41,319 bases of DNA from Segatella paludivivens DSM 17968 = JCM 13650 (GCF_000373185.1 NZ_KB890647.1:1-41319), one strand, 5' to 3'. Shown: positions 18,050-26,592, counted from the first letter of the stretch. A program made the numbers and translations. The notes: generated by a model from the sequence alone, not told the origin.

Positions 18050-18322
18050 TTATTCTGCAAGAACTGCAAGTATATCACTCTGACGCATCATAAGATACTT
18101 TTCACCCTGATATTCCAATTCTGTTCCAGCATACTTTCCATAAAGCACGACATCATTCTCTTTTAGAATCATAGGTTCGTCCTTTGTACCATGACCGGCA
18201 GCTACGACTTTACCACGTTGTGGCTTTTCTTTAGCTGTATCAGGAATGATGATTCCACCTACTTTTTCTTCAGCTGGTTCAGGAAGTACCAGCACTCTGT
18301 CTGATAATGGTTTAATGTTCAT
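18050..18322 (-). CDS. groES: Co-chaperonin GroES (10 kDa)
   Basis: The 90-aa product starts [20 protein letters not shown] and carries the mobile loop region [13 protein letters not shown] that docks on GroEL. It ends with the conserved DILAVL segment. It caps the GroEL chamber as a heptamer. It is the first gene of the groES-groEL operon. The upstream 169 nt hold an array of TGNCA motifs that may carry heat-shock control; no perfect TAnnTTTG box for this direction was found. Confidence 0.99.
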   Translation of the reverse strand: MNIKPLSDRVLVLPEPAEEKVGGIIIPDTAKEKPQRGKVVAAGHGTKDEPMILKENDVVLYGKYAGTELEYQGEKYLMMRQSDILAVLAE

Positions 18323-18359
18323 AATTCTTATGTTTTTAAATTTTAAACTAATATTTATA

Positions 18360-18437
18360 TGCCAAACTATATGCTAAAAATGTGCCAATTAACATATCTG
18401 ACAAAATTGGCAGTAAATTATATGTCATATTTGGCAG
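18360..18437. promoter_or_regulatory. Array of TGNCA motifs between groES and the ThrE-type gene
   Basis: Six TGNCA pentamers occur in 77 bp (starts 18360, 18383, 18399, 18408, 18423, 18432). TGNCA is its own inverse complement. Two pairs have the same architecture, TGNCA-N4-TGGCA, at 18399-18412 and 18423-18436, with starts 24 bp apart. This resembles paired operator sites in a divergent promoter region; the binding protein is unknown. Confidence 0.5.
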
Positions 18438-18445
18438 ATTTTTAC

Positions 18446-18453
18446 TAATTTTG
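18446..18453 (+). promoter_or_regulatory. -7 box of the ThrE-type gene
   Basis: TAATTTTG fits TAnnTTTG and lies 38 nt before the ATG, directly after the TGNCA array. A TTTG at a proper -33 distance is missing, as would fit an activated or regulated promoter. Confidence 0.45.
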
Positions 18454-18491
18454 CAGCAAATTATAAAATATAACATAGGTATTAAACTTTC

Positions 18492-19823
18492 ATGAGCAAT
18501 TTTTCACAATCAAGCGAGCCTACTGAAATCAGTAATGAAGCTCACAAATCTCTAAAAGAAACAACGATATTTCTTGCAGAATACGCATCCACTCTGGAAG
18601 CCGTAGGAGTTCAGACATCACGTATCCAAGCTAACACGATACGTATCGCTAAGTCTTTTGGATATTGGTGTAACATAATGATGTTCCCTAAAACCATCAG
18701 CATTACGTTGCATGACGAAGGGCGAGAGCATTCATACACTTATGTGAAGAAGACTCCGTCTATGGGACTGAACTTCAAAATCAACATGAAGCTATCACAT
18801 TTATCATGGGAAGCTGTTGATAAAAAACTATCACTTTCTGAATTATGGAAAAAGTTCAATAATGTAATTAGCGAACCACGTGAAAGTCCATGGACAGTAT
18901 TAATACTTGTTTCATTTGCTAACGCATGTTTCTGTAGACTTTTCGACGGTAATTTTACTTCTATGGCTATCGTCTGGATTGCTACATTTATAGGATTCTT
19001 CGTCAGACAACAACTCACTAAACGAAAATGGAATGTTCTCGCAATATTCACCATTTGTTCATTCATCAGTACTTTGATTGGAGCAACAGATATTTTGTTT
19101 ATTCATGGAGGCACAGAAGACATATCATTAGGTACGTCTATGCTCTACCTTGTTCCGGGAGTTCCCCTTATCAATGGAGTCATGGACATCATTGATCACA
19201 ATGCACTTAACGGAATAGCGAGAATTACCAATGCCTCACTTCTTATTATATGTATTGCATTGGGACTTTCAATAACGGTAATGGTTTTGGGTATTGATAT
19301 AACTATAGTTACGAAGGTAGTTCGTCCAAACATACTTTTAGCATCTGTTGCCGACGGTTTGTATGCAGCCATTGCAGGTTTAGGATTTGCAGTAATATCA
19401 AATCCACCGCGCAAAGCCCTTGCCTATTCAGCATTCTTAGCATGTGTAGGTCATGGTATAAGATACTTCCTCATGCACTATCCTTCATTGATGCTTGACC
19501 AAGTTTCAGCCTCTACAATAGCTGGATTTACAATCGGACTGTTAGCAATTCCTTTCGCTATGCATCTCCACTACCCTGCTGAAGGTTTTGCCTTCCCTGC
19601 ACTTCTTCCAATGGTTCCTGGTATGTTTGCATATAAATCAATCATAAACACTATCAATATAGTAAGACAATCTACAGAATTCACAATCAAAAATGTTGGT
19701 GATTTCTTCCATAACTCTACGCTCACTATATTGGTAATGTTCGGAATGGTTGCAGGATGCGTTATTCCTATTTTTATTTTCCGCAGACAGTCTTTCTCTG
19801 TGACTCGCAAGAGAGGGAATTAA
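18492..19823 (+). CDS. Threonine/serine exporter family protein (ThrE)
   Basis: The 443-aa product has a soluble N-terminal part (about 1-130), with the family start in which a helix containing EYASTLEAVGVQTSRI precedes a beta-rich segment. About ten hydrophobic helices follow, from residue 135 to 435. The two-domain order (ThrE/DUF1212 then ThrE_2/DUF3815) occurs here in a single chain, with the LVPGVPLINGV and LLPMVPGMFAYKSI repeats marking the two halves. Members export threonine and serine from the cytoplasm; the actual substrate here is not shown. It is divergent from groES. The last 50 nt overlap, tail to tail, the 3' end of the esterase gene. Confidence 0.85.
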   Translation: MSNFSQSSEPTEISNEAHKSLKETTIFLAEYASTLEAVGVQTSRIQANTIRIAKSFGYWCNIMMFPKTISITLHDEGREHSYTYVKKTPSMGLNFKINMKLSHLSWEAVDKKLSLSELWKKFNNVISEPRESPWTVLILVSFANACFCRLFDGNFTSMAIVWIATFIGFFVRQQLTKRKWNVLAIFTICSFISTLIGATDILFIHGGTEDISLGTSMLYLVPGVPLINGVMDIIDHNALNGIARITNASLLIICIALGLSITVMVLGIDITIVTKVVRPNILLASVADGLYAAIAGLGFAVISNPPRKALAYSAFLACVGHGIRYFLMHYPSLMLDQVSASTIAGFTIGLLAIPFAMHLHYPAEGFAFPALLPMVPGMFAYKSIINTINIVRQSTEFTIKNVGDFFHNSTLTILVMFGMVAGCVIPIFIFRRQSFSVTRKRGN

Positions 19824-21207
19824 ATATTATGTCAGCCATTTTGGCTGCACCTTTGGCATTCGGATGTATTCCGTCTGCCTGAACCAGACCTCCATATTGA
19901 GAATATTCAGTGTGGAGGTCTATTATTTTACATCTTTTTTTCTTTGCGACCTTCTTTATAATAGGAATAATTCCATTCACAATAACAGAATCATTGATAT
20001 TCCATGTTCCTTTAAAAGCAGGTATTGGAGTTGCCAAATACACCTGAGGCTTTGCAGGAAGTGATTTCAATGTATCTACCATAGCTTCCAAATCCTTTTG
20101 GTAAGTAGAATTAAACTGCCAGTTTTCTGGTTTACTGTCATTTGTACCCAGTTTAACAATCACAATATTTGGATTGAAAGCCTTAGCATCACGCCAAGCA
20201 AGTTCTTTAACATAAGGCAAATTACCCTTCTTCATCAGCGTGCGTGCACTTACTCCATAGTTCTTCACATCATACTTATCACCAAGTTGATCCTGAAGCA
20301 TAGCAGGGTATCCCTTTTCATCTGCCATGTCTATTCCATAACCATCAGTTATACTGTTTCCGATACATGCCACTCTTATGGCATCCTTTGACGGAGATTT
20401 ATGATTATCCAACCATGTAGAAAGATCATTTAGCAATTGTTCATGATATGCAAATTCTTTTTTGAATCCGAATCCATGTCCACCTGTAGGGTATATATGC
20501 AGCGAACATTTATTACCGTTTCTTCGCATAGCAGCATAATAAGCAAGTCCATTTGTCAATGGTGGAACTCCGCCATCATCATTAGCCAAGAATATCACAG
20601 CCTCTGGAGTAAGATGAGTACGTACCTGCATATCAGTTGAGAACTCATTTACAAGTTCTTTATTATTCACACCACTACCCAAGAAATTATCACATGAGCC
20701 TACGTGTGATTTACTCTTATCCATCGAGATGACAGGATAGAATAAAATACTGAAATTTGGACGTGCATAGAAATCAGCTTTTGTTGAAATAACTGATGCT
20801 AAATGACCACCTGCTGAAGAACCCATAATACCTACATCATAAGGATTTATATTCCAACACGCAGCACTGTCTCTTACAGTTTCCATTGATTTCATTGCAT
20901 CTGATATCGGGATGTTTCTATCACCCTTTGGCATTCTATATTTCAACACAAAAAAAGCGATTCCTTTGCGATTAAAGAAATCAGCCCAGTTATTTCCCTC
21001 GTTATCTATTGCAAGATGAGTGTACCCACCACCAGGCAAACAAACGACCGCCCTACCAGATGGTTTAGTCGGAAGATAAGCGGCAAGTGTAGACTCGCCA
21101 TCTTCAGATATTTTCAACACAAAATTACGAGTCGTGTTTTGAGCATTACAACACACAAAATACAACAATAATGACAATGTAAATAGTATTTTTTTGTTTG
21201 TTTCCAT
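19774..21207 (-). CDS. Two-domain carbohydrate esterase: alpha/beta-hydrolase + SGNH hydrolase
   Basis: The 477-aa product is a signal peptide (about 1-22) followed by two esterase domains. Domain 1 (about 25-270) is an alpha/beta-hydrolase with LPGGGY (57-62, oxyanion hole), GSSAGG (nucleophile S131), ANDDGG (D210/D211) and GGHGFG (H244). Domain 2 (about 275-465) is an SGNH/GDSL hydrolase with GNSIT (S285), LGTND (353-357) and DGIHP (D445/H448). Both triads look complete. The combination suggests removal of acetyl or feruloyl groups from plant xylan or pectin in the periplasm; substrate is inferred. A -7 box ends 4 nt before the ATG. The 3' end overlaps the convergent ThrE-type gene by 50 nt. 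Confidence 0.85.
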   Translation of the reverse strand: METNKKILFTLSLLLYFVCCNAQNTTRNFVLKISEDGESTLAAYLPTKPSGRAVVCLPGGGYTHLAIDNEGNNWADFFNRKGIAFFVLKYRMPKGDRNIPISDAMKSMETVRDSAACWNINPYDVGIMGSSAGGHLASVISTKADFYARPNFSILFYPVISMDKSKSHVGSCDNFLGSGVNNKELVNEFSTDMQVRTHLTPEAVIFLANDDGGVPPLTNGLAYYAAMRRNGNKCSLHIYPTGGHGFGFKKEFAYHEQLLNDLSTWLDNHKSPSKDAIRVACIGNSITDGYGIDMADEKGYPAMLQDQLGDKYDVKNYGVSARTLMKKGNLPYVKELAWRDAKAFNPNIVIVKLGTNDSKPENWQFNSTYQKDLEAMVDTLKSLPAKPQVYLATPIPAFKGTWNINDSVIVNGIIPIIKKVAKKKRCKIIDLHTEYSQYGGLVQADGIHPNAKGAAKMADIIFNSLSCESQRKTVCGK

Positions 21208-21211
21208 AGCG

Positions 21212-21219
21212 CAAAGATA
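21212..21219 (-). promoter_or_regulatory. -7 box directly before the esterase gene
   Basis: Minus-strand TATCTTTG is separated from the ATG by only 4 nt, predicting a leaderless or near-leaderless mRNA. A weak GTTG lies 22 nt upstream of the box. Confidence 0.5.
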
Positions 21220-21272
21220 ATGATTTTTATTAAAATAAACACAACTAATCGTAATTTATAAATTAATTTATT

Positions 21273-21280
21273 TATCTTTG
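21273..21280 (+). promoter_or_regulatory. -7 box of the sppA operon
   Basis: TATCTTTG matches the consensus, 45 nt upstream of the sppA ATG. It overlaps a possible upstream TTG start at 21278 and so rules that start out. Confidence 0.6.
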
Positions 21281-21325
21281 CACATAGTATATATAATAAC
21301 TAATTTAAACTGGAAAATAAAACAT

Positions 21326-23092
21326 ATGAAAGATTTCTTTAAAAACGTCTTTGCCACTATGCTAGGCATATTTCTCTTTGGAGTTGTAATGTCTTTCTTT
21401 GGGATATTATGTATTATTGGTATCGGCGTTGCTTCTACTGCCACGAATGACATTAAAGACAAATCAGTATTGGTAATAAAACTTGACGGTCAGATGACAG
21501 AACAGTCTGAAGACAAGATAATGAACAATATCAACGGTATATCAGGACTGAGTTTTGAAAACACAGTGAAAGCTATACGTAAGGCTAAAGACGATAAAAA
21601 TATCAAAGGTATATATATCGAGGCTGGCCAACTAGGTGCTGATTTGGCACAGGCGGAAGAAATACAAAACACGCTACTTGATTTCAAGAAATCTGGAAAA
21701 TGGATTGTTGCCTACGGAGAGCAATTCAGCACATTGAGTTATTATATATCTTCTGCTGCTGATAAAGTTTATATGAACAAAGAGGGCATGGTAAACTGGA
21801 TTGGTATCGGTGGCGAAAAAGTTTACTACAAGAATCTTTTGGCTAAATTCGGAATTAAATTTGTCACTACTAAAGTTGGTAAATATAAGAGTGCTGTCGA
21901 AACTCTCACCGCTGATAACATGAGCGCTGCTGACCGCGAACAGACAGAAAGATATATCAATGGATGGTGGAGTACTATTCTAAATACAGTTTCAAAAAAC
22001 AGAAACATAAACAAAGACTCCCTTAATGCTTATGCCGACAGAGCTATTATGCTTGAAGACGCAGAAAACATTGTAAAATACAAGATGGTTGATGGCCTGA
22101 TGTATAACGATGAGGTGAAATCAAAAATCAAGAAGATGCTGGCTATTGACCAAGACGAGACTGTCAATCAGGTTAGTGTAGATGATATGGCTGGAAGCGA
22201 TGATATTGCAACAGGCAAACATATTGCGGTATATTATGCTTATGGTGACATCGTTGACGAGGCTTCTCCTCAAAGCGTTTTCAGTAACGGACATCAGATT
22301 GTAGGAAAAGATATGTGCAAGGATCTGGAAGACCTTGCAAACGATAATAATGTAGAGGCTGTTGTAATACGTGTCAATTCAGGTGGAGGCTCTGCTTACG
22401 CTTCTGAACAGATATGGCATCAGATTGCTGAACTTAAGAAAGTTAAGCCTGTAGTAGTTTCCATGAGTGGTGCTGCTGCATCTGGAGGATATTATATCAG
22501 CAGCATTGCAAACTGGATTGTTGCCGACCCTTCAACGATTACTGGTAGCATTGGTATCTTCGGTTTGTTTGGAGATATGAGCGAATTATATACAAAGAAG
22601 CTCGGAATAAACTATGCTGAAGTAAAGACCAATCGCAATTCTGTGTTTGGAGCAAATGGTCATCCATTCACATCTGAACAGGTGGGACTATTGCAGAATA
22701 ATGTAAATCATGGATACATGATCTTTAAGAAAAGAGTTGCTGAAGGAAGACACATGACTTTAGATCAAGTTGAGAATATTGCACAAGGTAGAGTTTGGCT
22801 TGGCGAAGATGCTGTAAAGATTAAACTTGTCGACGAGTTGGGCGGACTTGACAAAGCTATCGCGAAAGCTGCCAAACTAGCAAAGGATAATGATTATAAG
22901 ACATGTTCTTATCCTGCACCAAAAAGTATTTTTGAGCAAATATTAAATACAGAACAAAACGATTATAATAATCTGGACGAACATTTACAGATGTTGCTTG
23001 GCGAATATTATGAGCCATTTAAAATCGTTAGTGATTTTGAACACATGGACAAAGTTCAGGCACGCCTGCCATATATCATCAAGATTAAATAA
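21326..23092 (+). CDS. sppA: Signal peptide peptidase SppA, 67 kDa type (protease IV)
   Basis: The 588-aa product is an inner-membrane, periplasm-facing Ser/Lys protease of family S49 that degrades cleaved signal peptides. One N-terminal membrane segment (about 10-38) is followed by two tandem S49 domains. The general base is K188 in KVGKYKSAVE of the first domain, and the nucleophile is S386 in GAAASGGYY of the second, arranged as in the long E. coli type. I start at ATG 21326 because the -7 box lies at 21273-21280 and the next 16 codons upstream are not conserved-looking. It is the first gene of an apparent sppA-lpxK-PNP-thiL operon, 5 nt before lpxK. Confidence 0.95.
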   Translation: MKDFFKNVFATMLGIFLFGVVMSFFGILCIIGIGVASTATNDIKDKSVLVIKLDGQMTEQSEDKIMNNINGISGLSFENTVKAIRKAKDDKNIKGIYIEAGQLGADLAQAEEIQNTLLDFKKSGKWIVAYGEQFSTLSYYISSAADKVYMNKEGMVNWIGIGGEKVYYKNLLAKFGIKFVTTKVGKYKSAVETLTADNMSAADREQTERYINGWWSTILNTVSKNRNINKDSLNAYADRAIMLEDAENIVKYKMVDGLMYNDEVKSKIKKMLAIDQDETVNQVSVDDMAGSDDIATGKHIAVYYAYGDIVDEASPQSVFSNGHQIVGKDMCKDLEDLANDNNVEAVVIRVNSGGGSAYASEQIWHQIAELKKVKPVVVSMSGAAASGGYYISSIANWIVADPSTITGSIGIFGLFGDMSELYTKKLGINYAEVKTNRNSVFGANGHPFTSEQVGLLQNNVNHGYMIFKKRVAEGRHMTLDQVENIAQGRVWLGEDAVKIKLVDELGGLDKAIAKAAKLAKDNDYKTCSYPAPKSIFEQILNTEQNDYNNLDEHLQMLLGEYYEPFKIVSDFEHMDKVQARLPYIIKIK

Positions 23093-23097
23093 TTATT

Positions 23098-24276
23098 ATG
23101 AGAACTGAAGGAGATTTTATTCACATATACGATTGGTTATTGCCACTTAGTTGGCTCTATGGAATAGGAGTCGGCTTTCGCAATAAACTATTTGAAATAG
23201 GAGTGCTTAAACAACACTCCTATGATATACCGGTTATATCAGTTGGCAACATCACTGTTGGAGGATCTGGTAAGACTCCTCATGTGGAATATTTGATAAG
23301 GCTTCTTCAAGATGAAGCTAAAATTGCCGTACTTTCACGAGGCTACAAAAGAAAGACACATGGATATATCTTGGCTGACAAAAACAGTACGATGAGAGAT
23401 ATTGGCGATGAACCTTTTCAGATGAAGAAGAAATTTTCTGGCATAAATGTTGCAGTTGACCATAAAAGAACAAGAGGTATAGAGAATATCATCAATGATC
23501 GTAAGGATACTGATGTGATATTGCTTGATGATGCTTTTCAGCACAGATATGTAAAACCTGGTATAAACATTCTTTTAGTAGACTATCATCGACTCATCAT
23601 CTATGACAAGTTGTTGCCTGCTGGAAGACTGCGTGAACCATTATCAGGAAAGAACCGTGCAGACATCGTTATCATCACGAAGTGCCCAAAAGACTTGAAG
23701 CCTATGGAATTCAGAGTCCTGACAAAGTCAATGGACCTTTATCCATATCAAAGTCTGTTCTTCTCTACGATTGACTATGATACGCCGTATCCATTATTCA
23801 ATAAGGAAGAAAATAAAATCACGAAGCAGCAGTTGAAAGGTAAAAACGTACTGCTTGTTTCAGGAATAGCTTCACCAAAGCAGATAATCATCGACATTCA
23901 AAAATATGTCACAAGCATAACTCCTTTGTCTTTTGCCGATCACCATCAGTTTACGTCAAAAGATGCAGAAAGAATAAATCAAGCTTTCGCAAACATCAAG
24001 GGAAACAAGATTATTATAACAACGGAAAAAGACGCAACCCGACTTGAAGATATCGAAGGAATTGATGATGAAGTGAAAAGTCATATTTATGTTCTACCTA
24101 TCAAAGTAAGGTTCATGCTCAACCAAGAAAGTGTTTTTAATGATAAAATCATAGACTATGTACGAAAAAATTCAAGAAACAGCATCCTGGCTAAAGGAAA
24201 GGATGACAACAAGTCCAAAGACAGCGATAATTCTGGGAACGGGTCTGGGACAATTAGCTTCAGAAATAACCGATAG
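23098..24276 (+). CDS. lpxK: Tetraacyldisaccharide 4'-kinase LpxK
   Basis: The 392-aa product phosphorylates the 4' position of the lipid A precursor at the inner membrane. The P-loop is GGSGKT (55-60), and DDAFQHR (144-150) gives the conserved catalytic/metal segment. The kinase fold ends near IIDYVRKN (about residue 350). The last roughly 40 residues are polar, low-complexity sequence (KGKDDNKSKDSDNSG). They are encoded entirely inside the start of the next gene in another frame, a 119-nt overlap. The operon context with sppA is typical for Bacteroidales. Confidence 0.95.
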   Translation: MRTEGDFIHIYDWLLPLSWLYGIGVGFRNKLFEIGVLKQHSYDIPVISVGNITVGGSGKTPHVEYLIRLLQDEAKIAVLSRGYKRKTHGYILADKNSTMRDIGDEPFQMKKKFSGINVAVDHKRTRGIENIINDRKDTDVILLDDAFQHRYVKPGINILLVDYHRLIIYDKLLPAGRLREPLSGKNRADIVIITKCPKDLKPMEFRVLTKSMDLYPYQSLFFSTIDYDTPYPLFNKEENKITKQQLKGKNVLLVSGIASPKQIIIDIQKYVTSITPLSFADHHQFTSKDAERINQAFANIKGNKIIITTEKDATRLEDIEGIDDEVKSHIYVLPIKVRFMLNQESVFNDKIIDYVRKNSRNSILAKGKDDNKSKDSDNSGNGSGTISFRNNR

Positions 24277-24967
24277 TTACGAATTCCCATATAGTGAAAT
24301 TCCTAATTTCCCTGTTTCTACAGTCGAGGGCCATGCAGGCAAACTGATATTCGGTAAACTTGGTGGCAAAGACATCATGGCTATGGAGGGACGTTTCCAT
24401 TTCTATGAGGGCTACAACATGAAAGAAGTAACCTTCCCTGAGCGTGTAATGTATGAATTGGGTATCGACACCCTCTTCGTCAGCAACGCATCTGGAGGTA
24501 TGAATCCTGATTTCAAGATTGGTGACCTCATGGTTATCAACGACCATATCAATTTCTTCCCAGAGCATCCACTTCACGGAAAGAACTTCCCTACTGGTCC
24601 ACGCTTCCCTGATATGCACGAGGCTTACGACCACACTCTTATTGAACTGGCTAACGAAATTGCAAAGGAGAAAGGTATTCGCCTTATGCATGGCATTTAC
24701 ATGGGAGTTCAGGGACCTACTTTCGAGACTCCTGCTGAATACAGAATGTACCACTTGCTTGGTGCCGATGCAGTAGGTATGAGTACAGTTCCTGAGGTTA
24801 TCGTTGCACATCACTGTGGCATAAAGGTATTTGGTATCAGTATCATCACAGACCTTGGAGGCTTCGACGTTCCTGTTGAAGTTAGTCATGAGGATGTCCA
24901 GAAAGCAGCAAATGCTGCACAGCCAAAGATGACAGAAATCATGCGTGAAATGATTCGTCGCTCATAA
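24158..24967 (+). CDS. Purine nucleoside phosphorylase (trimeric, inosine/guanosine type)
   Basis: The 269-aa product cleaves inosine and guanosine with phosphate in purine salvage. Family marks are ILGTGLGQLA near 25-34 (phosphate loop), VEGHAGKL, GRFHFYEGY, SNASGGMN, the purine-site region GMSTVPEVIVA, and ITDLGG. The length fits the trimeric class II/PunA type. The start ATG 24158 lies inside lpxK, in a different frame, 119 nt before the lpxK stop. The N-terminal helix (YEKIQETASWLKERM) looks genuine, so the overlap is not simply a mis-chosen start. A thiL gene follows after 36 nt. Confidence 0.95.
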   Translation: MYEKIQETASWLKERMTTSPKTAIILGTGLGQLASEITDSYEFPYSEIPNFPVSTVEGHAGKLIFGKLGGKDIMAMEGRFHFYEGYNMKEVTFPERVMYELGIDTLFVSNASGGMNPDFKIGDLMVINDHINFFPEHPLHGKNFPTGPRFPDMHEAYDHTLIELANEIAKEKGIRLMHGIYMGVQGPTFETPAEYRMYHLLGADAVGMSTVPEVIVAHHCGIKVFGISIITDLGGFDVPVEVSHEDVQKAANAAQPKMTEIMREMIRRS

Positions 24968-25003
24968 CACTACTATTATTATATTATTGAATAGGAATAT
25001 TAA

Positions 25004-26122
25004 ATGACTGAGATTTCTAAACTTGGAGAGTTCGGACTTATTCACCGACTCACAAAAGATATAGAACCAAAGAATACAAGTACTAAGTATGGCGTAGGTG
25101 ATGACTGCGCCGTACTTCATTATCCCAATAAGAAAGTTCTTGTCACTAGTGACATGTTAATGGAGGGCATACATTTCGATCTAACTTATATCGACATGCA
25201 CACTCTTGGCTATAAGTCTGCAATGGTAAACATTAGCGACATATTTGCCATGAATGGCACACCGAATCAAATTGTGGTGAGCATTGCTCTTGGAAAAAGA
25301 TTCACTGTAGAAGACTTGGACGAATTCTATGCAGGACTGCATGAAGCATGTGCCAAATGGAATATAGATGTTGTCGGTGGTGACACCACTTCATCAAAGA
25401 CTGGTCTTGCCATTAGTATCACTTGTCTTGGTGAAGCTGCTGATGAGGATATCGTATACAGAAACGGAGCCAACGAAACCGATCTCATATGTGTTTCTGG
25501 TGATCTCGGTGCATCATACATGGGTCTGCAAATTCTTGAAAGAGAAAAAGCAGTATATTATTCGCAAATTGAAGAATATAATAAAAAGGTACGCGAAGCT
25601 CAAGCTGCAAAAGATGAGGCTAAGCTTGCTGCTCTAAGAGCACAGAGAAAAGAAGTGGAAGACTTCCAACCTGATTTTGCAGGAAAGGAATATCTTCTTG
25701 ACAGACAACTGAAACCTGAAGCACGCGGCGATATTATTGATGAATTGCGCAAAGCTAATATAAAGCCAACTGCAATGATTGATATCTCTGACGGACTTAG
25801 CAGTGAACTTCTGCATATCTGCAATCAAAGTCATTGCGGTTGCCGTGTATATGAAAAAGAAATACCTATTGACTATCAAACTGCGGTTGCTGCCGAACAG
25901 TTCAACATGAACCTCACTACCTGTGCATTAAATGGTGGTGAAGATTACGAGCTACTATTCACAGTTCCTATTGGAGATCACGAGAAGATTAAGAATATAA
26001 AAGGCATACGCCAAATAGGTTACATCACAAAAGAAAGTCTAGGATGCATTCTATCTACTCGCGACAACAATGAATTTCAGCTAGAGGCACAAGGATGGAA
26101 TCCTATTCGTGACAAGAAATAG
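25004..26122 (+). CDS. thiL: Thiamine-monophosphate kinase
   Basis: The 372-aa product phosphorylates thiamine phosphate to thiamine diphosphate. The AIR-synthase-related fold shows GVGDDCAVL near 26-34 (Mg/ATP site), LVTSDMLMEGIHFD, GGDTTSS around 125-131, ISDGLSSEL and NGGEDYELLF. It is longer than the E. coli enzyme (325 aa) because of a charged helical insertion (about 185-225, rich in K, E, A and R, likely coiled coil). It is the last gene of the sppA operon. A weak hairpin (GTTAAAT 26132-26138 with ATTTAAC 26149-26155) follows but has no T-run. Confidence 0.95.
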   Translation: MTEISKLGEFGLIHRLTKDIEPKNTSTKYGVGDDCAVLHYPNKKVLVTSDMLMEGIHFDLTYIDMHTLGYKSAMVNISDIFAMNGTPNQIVVSIALGKRFTVEDLDEFYAGLHEACAKWNIDVVGGDTTSSKTGLAISITCLGEAADEDIVYRNGANETDLICVSGDLGASYMGLQILEREKAVYYSQIEEYNKKVREAQAAKDEAKLAALRAQRKEVEDFQPDFAGKEYLLDRQLKPEARGDIIDELRKANIKPTAMIDISDGLSSELLHICNQSHCGCRVYEKEIPIDYQTAVAAEQFNMNLTTCALNGGEDYELLFTVPIGDHEKIKNIKGIRQIGYITKESLGCILSTRDNNEFQLEAQGWNPIRDKK

Positions 26123-26340
26123 TGTTATATGGTTAAATTGAGAACTTGATTTAACGACATATACTTAGTAACGTTATTACGTAAACATATTATATAAATA
26201 AGTCTACGTTTTAACGTTATTATGTTTCCTAACATTACTTGTAATCCATTAAAAATATTGATTAAGCCCCATAGATGTTAATAAATACTAATCACAGGAA
26301 TATTTTTATTTCTTGATTCTTTAATTTACAATTTAATTCA

Positions 26341-26348
26341 TACCTTTG
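26341..26348 (+). promoter_or_regulatory. -7 box of tRNA-Phe
   Basis: TACCTTTG fits TAnnTTTG, ending 20 nt before the mature tRNA. No convincing TTTG lies 19-21 nt upstream. Confidence 0.55.
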
Positions 26349-26368
26349 CACCCGCAATTAAGCAACAA

Positions 26369-26441
26369 GGTGCCATAGCTCAGTTGGTAGAGCAAAGGAC
26401 TGAAAATCCTTGTGTCCCCGGTTCGATTCCTGGTGGTACCA
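26369..26441 (+). tRNA. tRNA-Phe (GAA)
   Basis: The cloverleaf can be drawn in full. The acceptor is GGTGCCA with TGGTACC, the D arm GCTC/GAGC, and the anticodon arm AAGGA-CTGAAAA-TCCTT with anticodon GAA. A 5-nt variable loop precedes the T arm CCCGG-TTCGATT-CCTGG, and the discriminator is A. CCA is not encoded; ACA follows. The T stem has a C-T mismatch in its middle pair and the acceptor has one G-T wobble. Promoter and terminator flank it, so it is a single-gene transcript. Confidence 0.95.
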
Positions 26442-26442
26442 C

Positions 26443-26479
26443 AAAAAGCTCGATACATTTTTTGTATCGAGCTTTTTTG
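26443..26479 (+). terminator. Terminator of tRNA-Phe
   Basis: An 11-bp perfect stem, AGCTCGATACA (26447-26457) with TGTATCGAGCT (26463-26473), flanked by A-run and T-run, starts directly after the tRNA. Confidence 0.93.
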
Positions 26480-26543
26480 TTGTCTGTTTGTTATTATCTC
26501 TTAAAAGATAATATCCTACCGCATAATAACATTTGTTTTATAC

Positions 26544-26551
26544 TATATTTG
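26544..26551 (+). promoter_or_regulatory. -7 box of the GH28 gene
   Basis: TATATTTG matches the -7 consensus 41 nt before the ATG; no matching -33 TTTG at the proper distance. Confidence 0.55.
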
Positions 26552-26592
26552 CAATATCATTTTTACAATAAACAAACTTAATAATAAAACAA

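Noticed and set aside
24260..24889. Minus-strand open frame of 209 codons
   Set aside because: Antisense to purine nucleoside phosphorylase, no recognisable motifs; a shadow frame.
26160..26230. Two copies of TAACGTTATTAYGT 43 bp apart
   Set aside because: AT-rich intergenic sequence where such matches are not surprising; no promoter relation seen.
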